The translations under genes were made by a program, and so were the position numbers. DNA of 47,256 nucleotides from Chromera velia (Eukaryota > Sar > Chromeraceae): assembly GCA_018398765.1 (NCBI GenBank), contig JAHBMJ010005113.1:1-47256 (forward strand), in the 5' to 3' direction. This document shows positions 1-10,751 of the stretch, in pieces. The stretch's first letter is position 1. Every line of letters starts with the position of its first letter. The notes beneath the pieces are model-generated. The model did not search any database. It saw only the letters and a list, made by a program, of their open reading frames with translations, and was not told where the DNA came from.

Positions 1-133
1 GGCCGCCGCGCGGCCTTGGCGCAATGGGGGCCGCCGCGACCGCGCCCGGCGCATCAGGCATGCTTGCGATACCCGTGCGCGCCTGTATGCAGTCTCCTGT
101 CGCAATTGAATGTAATCGTTCAGTGATGCAAAG
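1..133 (+). other. Possible exon fragment at the window edge
   Basis: GC-rich and open in the frame of an ATG at 24, running to 133. It is followed directly by GTCAGT, the donor form used by several well-supported introns in this window. The translation (about 36 codons, Ala/Pro-rich start) matches no family I recognise. It could be the end of a gene lying to the left, or chance openness in GC-rich DNA. Low confidence. Confidence 0.15.
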
Positions 134-629
134 GTCAGTCACTTTCTTATGTGGAAACGTCGCGACCCTGTGTTGTTGAAACGTTGGTTTTGCTCTTGAT
201 TGAGCAGTTGTTCCCCAAAGAAGCCAAACTTAGAAGTTTCAAGATGTCGAAAGGCAAACTGTTCACACAGATTCCAGCTGTCATTCTTCCTTTACAGGGC
301 GGTGTAGAAGTTGGATCGCAAAAGCCCGGAAAATGTGCATTCTGTCAGTTTGAGTGGAAATCGGTTCACATTGACCGTTGTGTAAGACATTTGATAAAGA
401 CATTTGATAAAGACAGTTGAAAGTTTCCGCGTCTTTCGAATGCGGCCAGATTTTTTTTTAATTTTTTTTCTATAATTTTTTTTTCTATATTTTTTTTTTA
501 TTTTTTTTTCTAGATTTTTATTTTTGTTTTTTTTTTTAATTATATGGCCGGTAAACCGGTAACCTGGCCATTATTAAAAAATTGGTTTAGCCCGGCCAGG
601 TAACCGGTTACCCGGTAATTATCTGGCCA
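134..629. other. Non-coding stretch with poly-T block and inverted repeat
   Basis: No supported gene. A T-rich block spans about 449-540. Next to it lies a GC-rich inverted repeat: 556-569 pairs with 594-607 at 13 of 14 positions (CCGGTAACCTGGCC against GGCCAGGTAACCGG), and outer TGGCC/GGCCA copies lie at about 545 and 624. This could form a hairpin or mark the end of a decayed transposable element. Confidence 0.5.
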
Positions 630-1043
630 TCATGTAACTAGGGCAAGCTTTCTTTTTAATGCAGCTTTCTCTCCCGGGCCCGAAGGCACCCCCTCGACAG
701 AGAAGAGTTCAGGAGCAAAAGGTCCCACTAACAGCTTGACAGACCTCCACCAATCACCATAAAGGCCGTCTTTGTAGAGATCTAAAAAGCCAGTGGGCAC
801 ACAGTGGGATGTTAAGGAGAGGCTACGTAAAAAACCCCCCACTCTTTCAGTCAAGATAGCCCGTATCGGGCAAAGGCTGGAGATGAAGAGGGAGGGAACA
901 TGCAACGAATTGCGGGGAAGGCTGAAAACCCATCTAACAAAACGTAGTTGCAAATCATCCAACGCTTTCATGTCTGTCTGACTGAAGGAAAACGCTTTTA
1001 GCCCGTAAAGGGCCACAGGAATCCACAGGCCCTGAAAGAGCAT
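630..1043 (-). pseudogene. Non-LTR retrotransposon (LINE) reverse transcriptase, C-terminal remnant
   Basis: An open frame of 137 codons without a convincing start. Its first third (LYGLKAFSFSQTDMKALDDL, then LQLRFVRWVFSLPRNS) has the pattern found just after the palm domain of LINE-type reverse transcriptases: 'LLYG.E.W......K.L...Q.RFLR.ILGLPR'. No catalytic FADD-type motif is present, so this is only the thumb/post-RT part of an ORF2. Neither the rest of the element nor a poly-A tail is visible nearby. A second LINE piece, from the endonuclease/RT junction, lies at 13216-13965 on the other strand. The two cover different parts of ORF2, so I cannot tell whether they belong to the same family. 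Assignment is by motif shape only. Confidence 0.6.
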
Positions 1044-1442
1044 AATTTCAAAGTCGGGGAGAGACGACCAAGAGAAACACAGAGCCCAATGCCCCTCTGA
1101 GTGCCTTCTCTGCCACCCCCAGGCGATGTCTCACAGAGGAACGGAGAGATCCGCCTTCACAAAAGATGCAGCCTAAATACTTATACTGGCCCGTTCTCTC
1201 GACTTCCTTCCCTTACTTATACGTTTACATATATACTATCAGACCTTCTGAATATCTTGCCAACAATTAATAGTCACTGTACAATAGTCTTTTGTTAATA
1301 TAGGTGTATCCCGTCGCCTCGGGGGGCAGCTCAGCTCTGCTGAGATTAGCTGAGAGGCCCTGAGATCGCACGCACTCGCATAACACATTTTTTCATTTTC
1401 GGGGGGGGTCGCTTCTATCTCTGTCTGTCATGGTGTTGCCCG
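1044..1442. other. Intergenic, no gene recognised
   Basis: Mixed composition with no supported coding sequence. The stretch near 1178-1200 (ATACTGGCCC) resembles the hairpin repeat at 12066-12132. The segment at 1320-1360 is a short run of overlapping GCTGAG/CTCAGC motifs. Confidence 0.4.
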
Positions 1443-1510
1443 AATTCTAAAATATGTCCCTCAAGTACCCCTCTGACACTCACGGCTACTTGAAATTTTG
1501 TGCCACTCAA

Positions 1511-1705
1511 AAATCTATTCTGGAAAGGCTACGCCACAGGCGCAGCCTATGTCTTGAAAAGCGGTGCCACAAACGCGGCCTATATCTTGAAAAGCCACAC
1601 CGCAGGCGCGGCCTATATCTTAAAAAGCTGTACCGCAAACACAGCAGCCTATGTCTTGAAAAGCCACACTGCATGAAAGGCTTATATCTTGAAAAAAAAT
1701 GTTAC
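1511..1705 (+). repeat. 33-bp tandem repeat array, locus 1
   Basis: About five to six diverged copies of a 33-bp unit with core CTATRTCTTGAAAAGC followed by a C-rich half (CCRCAGGCGCGG). Because 33 is a multiple of three, the array stays open and would encode an 11-residue repeat like LCLEKxxxRRG. A related array at 12475-12625 has the same period and core. The upstream phrase TGCCACTCAAAAATCTATTCTGGAAA recurs in similar form at 2411-2440. I see no reason to call it a gene. Confidence 0.85.
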
Positions 1706-3540
1706 ATACACAGGAAGATGAGTTGCTAACAGGGAAAAAAGCCGAAACAGGAATAAATAACGTTTTGGATACGTATAGAAATTCTGTTGGGAGCACTTTG
1801 TCTAGTGTGGGGGCCCACTCAGTGCTCCTCTCTGCATAAAAGTCAAACACGACTGCGTATTTCACCTCTTCTAACGGCAACCCTCCTTCAGTAACCCCCA
1901 AACTTCTTGTACGCAGCTCCTCTTTCGCTTTCTCTCTCGTTAAGCTATCTATGCCTACTTCTGTCAGCACTCTTCTTCTCTGACCAAGGCGATTTTTTGT
2001 TCTCTGACATGTGCCCCGAGAAGCAAAAAATTTGCTCCTTCATATTTGGAGGAGGTCAGCACGAAGAGAGAATGAAAGAGAAGGGGGGTGGAAGGCTCCT
2101 CCTTTTTTTTTAAATTTTGTATACGTAACACACCTGAACAATACGTGATATACCCCTTGTATGACTCACAGCCGTGACTGCCGTGCTGCCCTCTGAGATA
2201 TTGCGCAGTTGCCCTCTGAGCCTGCATGTTGTTGCTGGGGCTCCATAAATGGGCCCCAAGAAAAACGCCGTACAGAAACTTCAGAAACATGTCAGGGCCG
2301 TGGTTTCCGAAGCCGCGCGGTGCTCCATAAAGGCAGCGCATCGCGTCGTACGTGAAATAAATTTTGGCGGCACGAAATGGTGCTGCCGCTCAAAAATCAT
2401 AAGTTGAAATTAAGTGCCGCTCAAAAATCTAATCTTGAAAAATATTTTCAAGAGCAGCTTAGAGTGTCGGGGGCTAGGGTCTGACACTTTGTGAGGGTAC
2501 CCTAGGTTTGAAGTTAGGTTTTTCAATAAAAACTTAATTTTTTGATGTTTTAAAAGAGATTTTTGGAGTTCAATTTGCTAGAAAAGCTTAAAAAACGCTA
2601 AAATAGGGTTGAGTGGTTAAGGTTAGGGTAGGTTAGGGTAGGTTTAGATAAATTTAAAACCCATTCGCTACATCAGGTTTAGAATTGGTTTAGAAACCAT
2701 GGTTGTACCAGATTTAAACCTTCCAAACCTCTTCAAACCTGTCTAAACCTGGTTAAACTTCTGAAATCTGTATGTGAATGATCTGTTAAAAATATATTTT
2801 ATACGTTTTTGCTGGTAGGACCACGTCTGTGACACTCTGTGCATGAGTGTTTCAGGAAGGGGATACAGCCTCACTGACATCAGCATTCATAGCAGCCGCT
2901 GCATTCTCCTTGTCCTGCCCTCCCCCTTTTTCCTTCTCTTCTTTCCCGGCACGATCTTTGTTTGCTTGATCGCCTCTCCATAGAAACTACACACATGATT
3001 GAGGAATTTGGAAACCCACTGCACTAAACATTGATGGCGGCTTATGAATTGAAGATAAAGAATTAAAGCAAGTTGACCGGGCGTTTGAAAAAGAAATTGC
3101 ACCTCTGGAGAAGTCTGTTAAAGTGTGAAAGAATGAAGGTAGCTTTTATGTTCTTGACTTTATTCTATATTCGTTGAATGATTGGTTTGTCTGATATTTC
3201 CTGGTAAAATGCCAGGTTATGTTTACTTTGCATCTTCTCTATATTCATGCAAAAGCCATTTGGAACCAGGTTTAGACAGGTTTGGTCAGGTTGGGGGATT
3301 AGGTTTGCAAACCGACGTCATGAGCGTTTGCGAACCTCAGAGGGCGAATTGACTTTCCTATGTATAAAAGGTTATGAGGTTTAATTTGAAAAGTTGTGTT
3401 ATCATAAAAATAAGGTCAGTTCATCCTAAAAACCTTAAAAAACCACTTTTTAAAGTTATAGCTAATCAGAGTGACACATACCCCTAGGGTTTGTAATTAA
3501 ATTATATTTTTTTTTTTTTTAGGTGTCATACCCTAGGTCA
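1706..3540. other. AT-rich intergenic DNA with telomere-like tract and inverted repeats
   Basis: No supported gene. The segment 2614-2649 is a short degenerate run of GGTTAGGGTA units. A perfect 21-bp inverted repeat (core AACCAGGTTTAGACAGG) has arms at 2734-2754 and 3264-3284. Related phrases with a shared CCCTAGG core lie at 2482-2515, 3471-3500 and 3524-3542. This looks like superposed, decayed mobile elements. Confidence 0.5.
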
Positions 3541-3830
3541 GGGGGGTGCCCTCAAGTAACTCGCACGGAGCCGTGATTGCACATACCTTAATTCTAACAA
3601 AAGATCAGAGAGCGCCAGAGAGACACTAAAGAAGAAGTTCAACCTTAATTATTTTGCACATGCATACCCCTCAAGTAACTCGCATGGAGTTGCAAGTAGA
3701 TGCTCGTGCGGTACGTCCCGAAAAGCATACTTCATGTGTGTTGTCGTAGCCCCCGCCCTATGTATATATACACCTACACAACACATGCCCAAGCCCCCGA
3801 TGGTGTGCATCAATCAAATTTGCGGACCCT
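3540..3830 (+). repeat. Diverged dispersed repeat, copy A (inverted relative to 11690-11940)
   Basis: Several blocks match the reverse complement of 11690-11940 in the same order: CCCCTCAAGTAACTCGCATG (3667-3686), GTCCCGAAAA, GCCCCCGCC, then CAAGCCCC...CAAATT...ACCC..CAAAT. Two sub-copies of the CCCTCAAGTAACTCGCA phrase occur, at 3550 and 3668. No open frame is associated. A partial third copy (GAATTCTAAAATATGTCCCTCAAG) sits at 1441-1464. Confidence 0.7.
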
Positions 3831-5057
3831 CTAAATGGGAATTCTCAATAATAAATAGAGTCTTTCTGTATGGGTATGACAAAATTGCCCGAGTGGGTGC
3901 TTGCGTGCACTCTATGTGCTGATGCGCACTGAGCTGTTTAACGGTCTATGCCAATTCATACTTATGCATACGTCTCTTTTTCATTTCATCTTTCTGTGGT
4001 GTCCTGTTGCCATCTGTTGCCAAATTTGAGTATGTTTCTGGTTAGAAAGTTGAAAAAGAAGACCAGAAACATCACTTAAAATATTATTCCGGGTGAGACC
4101 GCGCCTTGGTTTGACTTTTTAGGCCAAAAAATGATGTAGAAAATGTAGTATGAGTCAGGTGTGTGGGCTGAGGAGCAAGGGAGAATGACTTTTTTTGATT
4201 TCTATCTTTAATCCAGGTCCTTGCAGCAGGCTCTATCTGGCTTGTACTGCTTTCTGGGTCTTTTTGCAAGTTACCGTTTCCATCTTTCTGTACTTGGTGA
4301 GGAGCTTAGCTAAAAATGTAACTTGCGTCTTCATGCGCCTTTCTGTGCTCTTATTTCTTCCTCACCTATGCATGCGCCTCTCTGTCTGTAGGCACCCAAG
4401 TTGTCAGACTGTCAGTCTTCCTGTTGACTGGCAGCTGCTGACTGCTAACGGGGCAGGCATACGAATATTTATGCCTAGGCAAGACGAATGCAGAAAGAAA
4501 ACGTGGTTGTCTAGGGTCAAGCTTAGGGTGAAAAGTGTCTGGACAGCTCAAAACATGCGTTTTTCTATACAAACTCTATTTATTGTTGAGATTTCCCAAA
4601 GGGCCCCCCGAGGCACTCACCTAAAAGGACCAGAGAGACACTAAAGAACTGGTTGGGTGTATCTGATGATTGAGGGTTTTTTCATGCATCTCGTATCTAT
4701 AACTGCATGTAGGTATATACCCCCTTGCCGGCCCAATGCCGGGGTCATTAAGCTTTTTTTCTGGAGCGCCAAGATGATCCAAGATGCGCCAAGTGCCCGC
4801 AATTCTCAGAAATTTCTCAGAAGCAATTCAGCATCTCTTCAGCATTTCTCAGCCGTTCTCAGCTTTGCTGAATTCAGTGAGCTGACACTGCTACGTCTTA
4901 TTAATACAGTCAACCGCAGCCTTGCTTGAAAACACCCGGGAAACCAGAACGAGGAACTCCGAAAGCCAAAGCAGCGTTGCAAGAAGAGATTGATTTGGAG
5001 ACGGAAAGAGAAAAGAGAGGAAGAGAGAAGTAAATAAGGAGTTGACGGGAAGGAACC
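3831..5057. other. Intergenic, upstream of the R2-like gene
   Basis: No supported coding sequence. The phrase CCAGAGAGACACTAAAGAA occurs near 3614 and again near 4631. The bases following 4645 (GGTTGGGTGTATC) match the reverse complement of a stretch near 11665-11680, extending the dispersed-repeat relationship. The last ~100 bases before 5058 are purine-rich and could be the gene's 5' leader. Confidence 0.4.
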
Positions 5058-8000
5058 ATGATTGCCGTACCTGCCAACCGTGTGGACCTTCGGAAGGCTG
5101 AGGAGCATGAGGTGGTTCTCCAGGACAACCCAGAGAGATGGGTCATCCTTCCCATCAAGTTTCCTACTGTCTGGGTCAGTTGCGACGTTCGGAAAAAAGA
5201 AGTTCTTTTCGACCTTTTTTGGCGGTGCTTGATCTTTTCGTGGGAGGTTTGCCTTTCTCTTGCCCACTAGGTTCAGCGCCTTGCCTTCAACATCCCTTTA
5301 TTTGTGTCATTTCACCACACGGACAGTCAGAGCGTCGGCTCAGTGCGTGAATTTAGATAAAAAGCACGGACGAGCAGACTGACGGGTTTGCTGTTGTCGG
5401 AAATTTCCCTTCAATTATTCTTCCTCCCGCCATAGTTCGTGAAAGGCATGGGCTGTAAGAATCTTTCTGCTCACATTTGCTTCTGTCCTGCTTTCGTCGT
5501 GCTTCCATTTTATGAAAAGCCCCAATTGTTTTCCCGCTGCACTCCGCATAGGACTCACATTTCACCTCTCATCACCTGCTTCCTCGCCGTCTCTGCTCAA
5601 GTGCCTCCGTCTCAACCCCCCTCTTCTCCCCGTCGTCTCTGTGCATGTGTTCGCGTGTTGATCTCTCTATCTGCCTGTAACCCTTTGCCGTTCTCTTGCA
5701 CCTTTATTCCCTTCTTCATGAGAGGGAAATGCTCCCATCAATCTCCTCTCCCCAATACCCCTGACTGATGCCTGTCTACTTCCCTGTCTGCCTGCAGGAC
5801 ATGTTCAAGAGGATCGAGACAACCTTCTGGACAGCCGAGGACGTGGACTTCTCGAAGGACCACGAGAACTTTGAGGCCTTCGCAGAGGACCAGCTGGACG
5901 TCCTCAAGAAGATTTGCATGTTCAACTTTTCCTGGTAAGTCACGTACAGGCTGAGTGTGAGGGTGGGTGCGTTCGGGGAGTGCCACAAAGAAAGCTGCAC
6001 ACTGACAGGACGGCAGCAGTCGATTAGACTGAGACGAATGGTTTCAGGGTAGTCACTCCTGAGAGAGGGAGGCCCGTCGATAGCCCGGCTTCAAAGTCTG
6101 CAGGCAGAGGTGTCTGAATGAAAGAGGAGCCGAAAAACAAACGAGAAGGGCACTCCTTTGCGCACGGAAGTGCATTCCCCTCGCCACTCCCCTCATACAG
6201 AGATGCATCAGGCATTGTTTCGTAGGCGCAAAGTCATTGATGGAAAGGAAAGGGATGTGAGAGACGGACACACAAACACACACCCGCACATGGTGCAGTT
6301 GATTGAGGGAACAAGCGCTTTCCCAGACACACAGAGCCTCACAAACGCTCACACCCCCAAAGATTCGCACAAACAAATTTTCTCACCTCACTTGCTCGCA
6401 CACCTACAAATACAGACCCGGGAGAAGACATACAAACGCACACACAGTGAGAGAGAGAGAGATCCATTCCTCCTCCACCCCCCGTCACCGTCACCGATGT
6501 GTGAGTGAGTGCAGCAACGGGAAGGTATACGACCGCCTCGACGACATCACCGCCCGTCTGATGATCCAGACGCAGCTCCCCGAGTCCAGGGCCTACTACG
6601 GGTTCCAGATCGCCATGGAGACCATCCACAAGGAGGCCTGGATGCACGCGGCAGAGACGTACGTGCACGACAAGAAGGAGAGGGAGGAGCTGACGCAGAC
6701 GCTTCTGTCGTCTCCCTCTGTCCAGAAGAAACGAGACTTTATGGCTGCACACCTCGAGAAGGAGTGTCCGTTCTCCGAGAAGCTCGTGGCTGTCGTCTGC
6801 ATGAAAAGAATCTTCACCGCAAGTCAGTGAGTGAATTTCACAGGGAGAAAGAACGGGAAAGACGAGTACACATTAGTAGAAACAGAAAGCTCTGTCCCCC
6901 CCTCCTTCCGTCCTCCCTCGTCGCTCCCCCCAGCCCCCACCCTCTCTCTCTCTCTTGACTTCCCTCTCCCTTCCCCCCTTCCCTGCGTCACTCACTGCTC
7001 AAAGAGTGACAACGAAAGATTTGGATGGATACAGCTGTTGTTTCTTTCTATCTGTCTGTCTGTGTCTGTGCAGCCAACCGAGCTCTGCTGTCCGCCCTCC
7101 ACCAGCGCAACCTCATCCCCGGTCTCGGTCACGCGAACACGAACATCTCTCGGGACGAGAAGCTGCACGGCGACTGCGCGTGCCTGTTGTTCGGGATGCT
7201 GCACGAGAGCAAGCTGGAGGCTGATGAGGTCGAGGCGATGATCAGAGAGGCGGTGGAGATCGAGGAGGAGTTCTGCAGGGAGTTCGTGGAGACAGACAAA
7301 CTCGGGCTCTCGCCTGATCTGATCAGAGCCTTCGTCGATCTCGTGGCGGCATCGTGCTTCAGGTCGGAGGGGGGGGGCCTGTGTTGTCTTTTTTATTTCT
7401 TTTCTGTCGTTGTTCTTCTCCCTCCGTGTCTTTCTTCTTTTCTTTTCCGGAAGTAGAAGGGTTGATTGAGGGTGTTTCTGGAGTCATGTGAATTTGTCTG
7501 TCTGTCTGTTGACGTGTCCTTCTTACCGTATGTGAACGTGTTTGTGCGTCAGTCTCAGAGAGTCCCTCCAAGTACGTGGGTGGATGTGCATACGTATCGA
7601 TGCGTGAATGGAGACTTCTTTCTTGTGATCGAGGTGGCTTGGGAAAATGCTTCTGCAACGGCTCGATGTGTCTGTCTGTCGGGTTGGCCTGGCAGTTCGT
7701 TCACGTGTTCGCTCCCCGAATGACACGCAAGGAGAGTGTGAGGCGGGCGGATTTCTTTCTTTCTCTTTGCCTCGCACAATCTCCCTCTTTCTTGTTCTTC
7801 CTCTCTGTGCCTCTATCTCTCTCTGCATGTGCACTCACTCACGCAGGTCTCTCCAGGTCCCCGTCCCCTCTCCGTTCGACCGCCCCTCACAGCAGGTGGC
7901 AGCCCACTTCCCCCTCCTGAAGGAGGCTCCACTGGACGACGTCATGGCACAGCCCCCAGCCTCCAAACCGTCCGGCCGCACCGTCAGGGCCAAGATGGAC

Positions 8001-8111
8001 GCGGAGGGAGACGGCGACCTGGAGCACACGGTCGGGGATTTTCAGAAGGAGAAGGAGGAGGCCAACGCACACCAACGGGCAGAGGAGTTCGCTCTGCATG
8101 CAGATTTCTGA
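5058..8111 (+). CDS. Ribonucleotide reductase small subunit (R2)-like protein, probably non-radical paralogue
   Basis: Five exons, 5058-5174, 5798-5934, 6515-6822, 7074-7362 and 7847-8111, give 371 residues (class I R2 is typically 320-390). All phases agree and ATG 5058 matches the family start region. Class I R2 carries the di-iron/tyrosyl radical that the R1 subunit uses to make deoxynucleotides. Kept: FWTAEDVD with W50 and ligand D56, AMETIH with E120 and H123, SRDEKLH with E216 and H219, and the C-terminal R1-binding peptide FALHADF. Changed: the radical tyrosine (four residues after H123) is W127, the Glu ligand expected at 182 is Lys, and the relay tyrosine of the tail is F349 (VGDFQ against VGEYQ in mouse). 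By analogy with yeast Rnr4 and the apicomplexan R4 paralogue, I infer a partner or regulatory subunit, not an active radical generator. Introns 1 and 3 use GTCAGT donors. Confidence 0.93.
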
Positions 8112-9100
8112 GGGGAAGAGGGGGGGGCAGAAGGGGGGGGTCGCTGGAGAGTGCTTGTCTGCATGTCACAGTCGATAAAGAATAAGGAAGGGTGAGGTGG
8201 CAGGCAGAGAGAGAGTCAGGGGGAGAGAGGAGGAGGCAAACTGGAGGGAGGGAATTCAGGGCGAAGCGAAGGAATGAAGGTGATGAAGGAAGGGAGGGAC
8301 TGTCTGCAGGCAGAAGGGATGGAAGAAAGGAGAGGCGAATTGTGTTTCCCTCCACACCACTTCTTCTGTCCACATAGAGAGGGATGGAAGAAAACAATCG
8401 GGGAAAAATTGCAGCTCTTTGTACAGAAAAATCCAGAGACAGGGAGAGAAAGAGGACAGAGAAGAGAAGTGGTGGGAACATCAGTGCCCTAAGCCAAGAC
8501 TATGAATCTGCAACGAAAATGCAAAAGCAGAAACAAACGAGAACAGGGGCAGGGGAAAGCTTGTCAGAGAAACGGGAGAGAGCGTGTCCCACCAGATCTG
8601 CCCGTCCTTCCTGGACTGACGCAGGTGCAGGCACACAACTTCCTTTTTATTGCCTTTGCAGTTTCACCTGTTTGCCGTCTTTTGTTGGAGCAACATCCCT
8701 GCCCACCTTTCCATGCGTACCTGCCCGCCCGCCCGCCTTCCCTTGGTGAACCCTTTGTATCGGCTCCTCTCTTATGCCCTATCTGTTTCCATGGGTCCTT
8801 TTCTTATTCTATTTTGTGTTGGGGCTTCCTTTGTCTGAATGCGGTGCAAATTCATGAACAGGGAGCATCCCTGGCTCTTCTGGCTGCGTGTTTCGTCCAA
8901 GAATTGGCCACCTCCCGGTGAAGCGTCCATTCGTGTGTTGTGTGCGCGTGCAGTCAACAAATGAGCGAATGAGTGAGTTGAATCTAATATCGCATCGCAG
9001 TTGTTCCATGATCGTGCACCCTCGCGCGCACGTCCGACTCGACGGTCCGAGTCTATCCGAGTCACGGTACCATACGAGGTACTACCAAGGCTACTAGAGG
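8112..9100. other. 3' flank of the R2-like gene, no gene recognised
   Basis: Purine-rich (AGAGGG/GGAGGA) to about 8600, then mixed. It probably contains the 3' untranslated region of the R2-like gene. Several short open frames exist on both strands, but none resembles a known protein or has an exon-like setting. Confidence 0.4.
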
Positions 9101-9722
9101 ATTCACATAAATCAGAAAGTTGACGTTCTAGTCTCAGTCTAAAGCTTTAATTAGAAACGTGAAGTTGCATCTAAAATTTAATTTGATTGATTTAACTGCA
9201 CTGCATGTGCTTCAGTTCAAAATATAAAGTGTCTGATTGATTGTATGATTGATTGAAAGTGTGCATAAATCTAGGCACAAATTTTAGATGTTGACTAATC
9301 ATTAGTATAATCTATATAGCTAGTATAATTAATCTGGTAATAAGTAAGTATAAGTAAGTAAGTGGAAATAGATTTAGACTCTTTTATGTGTTTTACAAAC
9401 CGTTTCAAGAGGTGCATAATACCGTGCATCATTACGCATTACATGATTCGCAGCATGAATGGTGGTTGGAAACAAGTGAAAAAAAGGTTTATGCTCATAT
9501 AATGTTTATATATGTTGTCAGTGGAGTCCTAAACACACCGAAATGTAGACCAGATATCATATCTAGTGTCATATACTATGGGGCCTAGCATTCTGAGACT
9601 AGTTTTTGATACTAAATTATCACTATTAAATCTCGCAATACACTTACACTATTTTTTGTGTTTTACAAACTAGTTTACAAAGCTGTACAAAGCGTTTCAA
9701 CTAGCGTTTCAAAAGGTGATTA

Positions 9723-10252
9723 CCTAGGTTACACAGTATGGTTAGGAGTAGCGGAAGTAGGACGGTTACTAGGCGGCCACTAGGCCGCCCGGTTACCAAT
9801 TTTGTGGATATGGTAGTACTGTTCCAATGGTAGTGGTAGTAGCTAAAAACAGGCATATTTGGCCACATTCTGAGTTAAATTTAACGTATAAAACCAATTT
9901 TAGACGAGTAAAAATCATATTTTTGGCATTCATTAAAAATTTATTCTAGTAAAATTCAATGTTCGTCATTTTATGACTAAACTCTAACTAGTATATCACT
10001 ATGTATAGCATATATTATTTGAGTATGATCATTTCAGGGCTTTAAACTGCTAATGAGTTAAGTGGCCAGGCTTTAAAATAAGTTTAGCAACTATTTTTAC
10101 CAGAGTTTTTCCTTGAACTACCTTTGTAATGGTATTAGTGGTACATGCCTTCAAGTCTGCCGGTTACCATCTCATGGTTACCAAACTGACGGTAACTCGC
10201 TACTGGCTAAAAGGGATGAGTAGTAACTCCTAACCGTACTGTGTAACCTAGG
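9723..10252. mobile_element. MITE-like non-autonomous DNA transposon (530 bp)
   Basis: Terminal inverted repeats of 27 bp with one mismatch. The left end begins CCTAGGTTACACAGTA at 9723 and the right end is its reverse complement ending at 10252. A direct 6-bp repeat TGATTA flanks the element on both sides (9717-9722 and 10253-10258), as expected of a target-site duplication. The interior has no open frame of note and is AT-rich. A subterminal palindrome GGCGGCC-ACTA-GGCCGCC lies near 9771-9790. With no transposase the superfamily cannot be assigned. Confidence 0.85.
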
Positions 10253-10751
10253 TGATTATACACATTAAATAGTGGCCTAAATAGTGGCTGGAAACAACTG
10301 AAGAAAAAGCTTATGTTAATAATCTTCTAGCTAGATAATCTTTGGGCCATTCTCACTCATTCAACCTAGCTTGGCCAGAGTTCTGAACATACCCCATTTA
10401 ACCTAGCACTAAACCTAGTATTTAGTAATAAAAGAGCACAGTGACTCTGGTCTGAAACATACACATCCAAACGTACATGTAGCTAGGCTCGGCGGCTCGC
10501 TGACTTGAAGAAACGAAAAAAAAAATCAACTACACGTACGAGCCCCACAATCAAGGCTGTACCTAGGGCCATACTAGCCGTTCAGTACACTGGATCGCCC
10601 TCACCTGTGACCCCTTCCAAGCGGAGGCTTTCTATGTATCAATCTTATTGCAGTCCATGCCGGAACGTAGAGAAGAACGGTTAACTCCACCCCAAATTGC
10701 CTCTAGCTAGCTCTCCATCATCTCCCACCCACCCATCCTAGCGTCTTGCCA
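10253..10751. other. Intergenic, AT-rich
   Basis: No gene recognised. Part of 10262-10320 (GGCTGGAAACAACTGAAGAAAAAGCTTATG) resembles 9462-9495 (GGTTGGAAACAAGTGAAAAAAAGGTTTATG). This suggests a duplicated, diverged segment on the two sides of the MITE. Confidence 0.4.

Noticed and set aside
1511-1705. CRISPR-like array
   Set aside because: Units are contiguous 33-bp tandem copies without unique spacers, in a eukaryotic intron-rich context.
4195-4929. Plus-strand frames of 90-149 codons
   Set aside because: They have no similarity to known proteins, no splice context, and overlap dispersed repeat phrases.
6822-6832. Canonical donor GTGAGT at 6827 for R2-like exon 3
   Set aside because: It would leave two bases and break the frame with exon 4. 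GTCAGT at 6823 leaves one base and restores the conserved alignment.
7359-7834. Minus-strand frames within R2-like intron 4
   Set aside because: They are low-complexity pyrimidine-rich intron sequence read in antisense.
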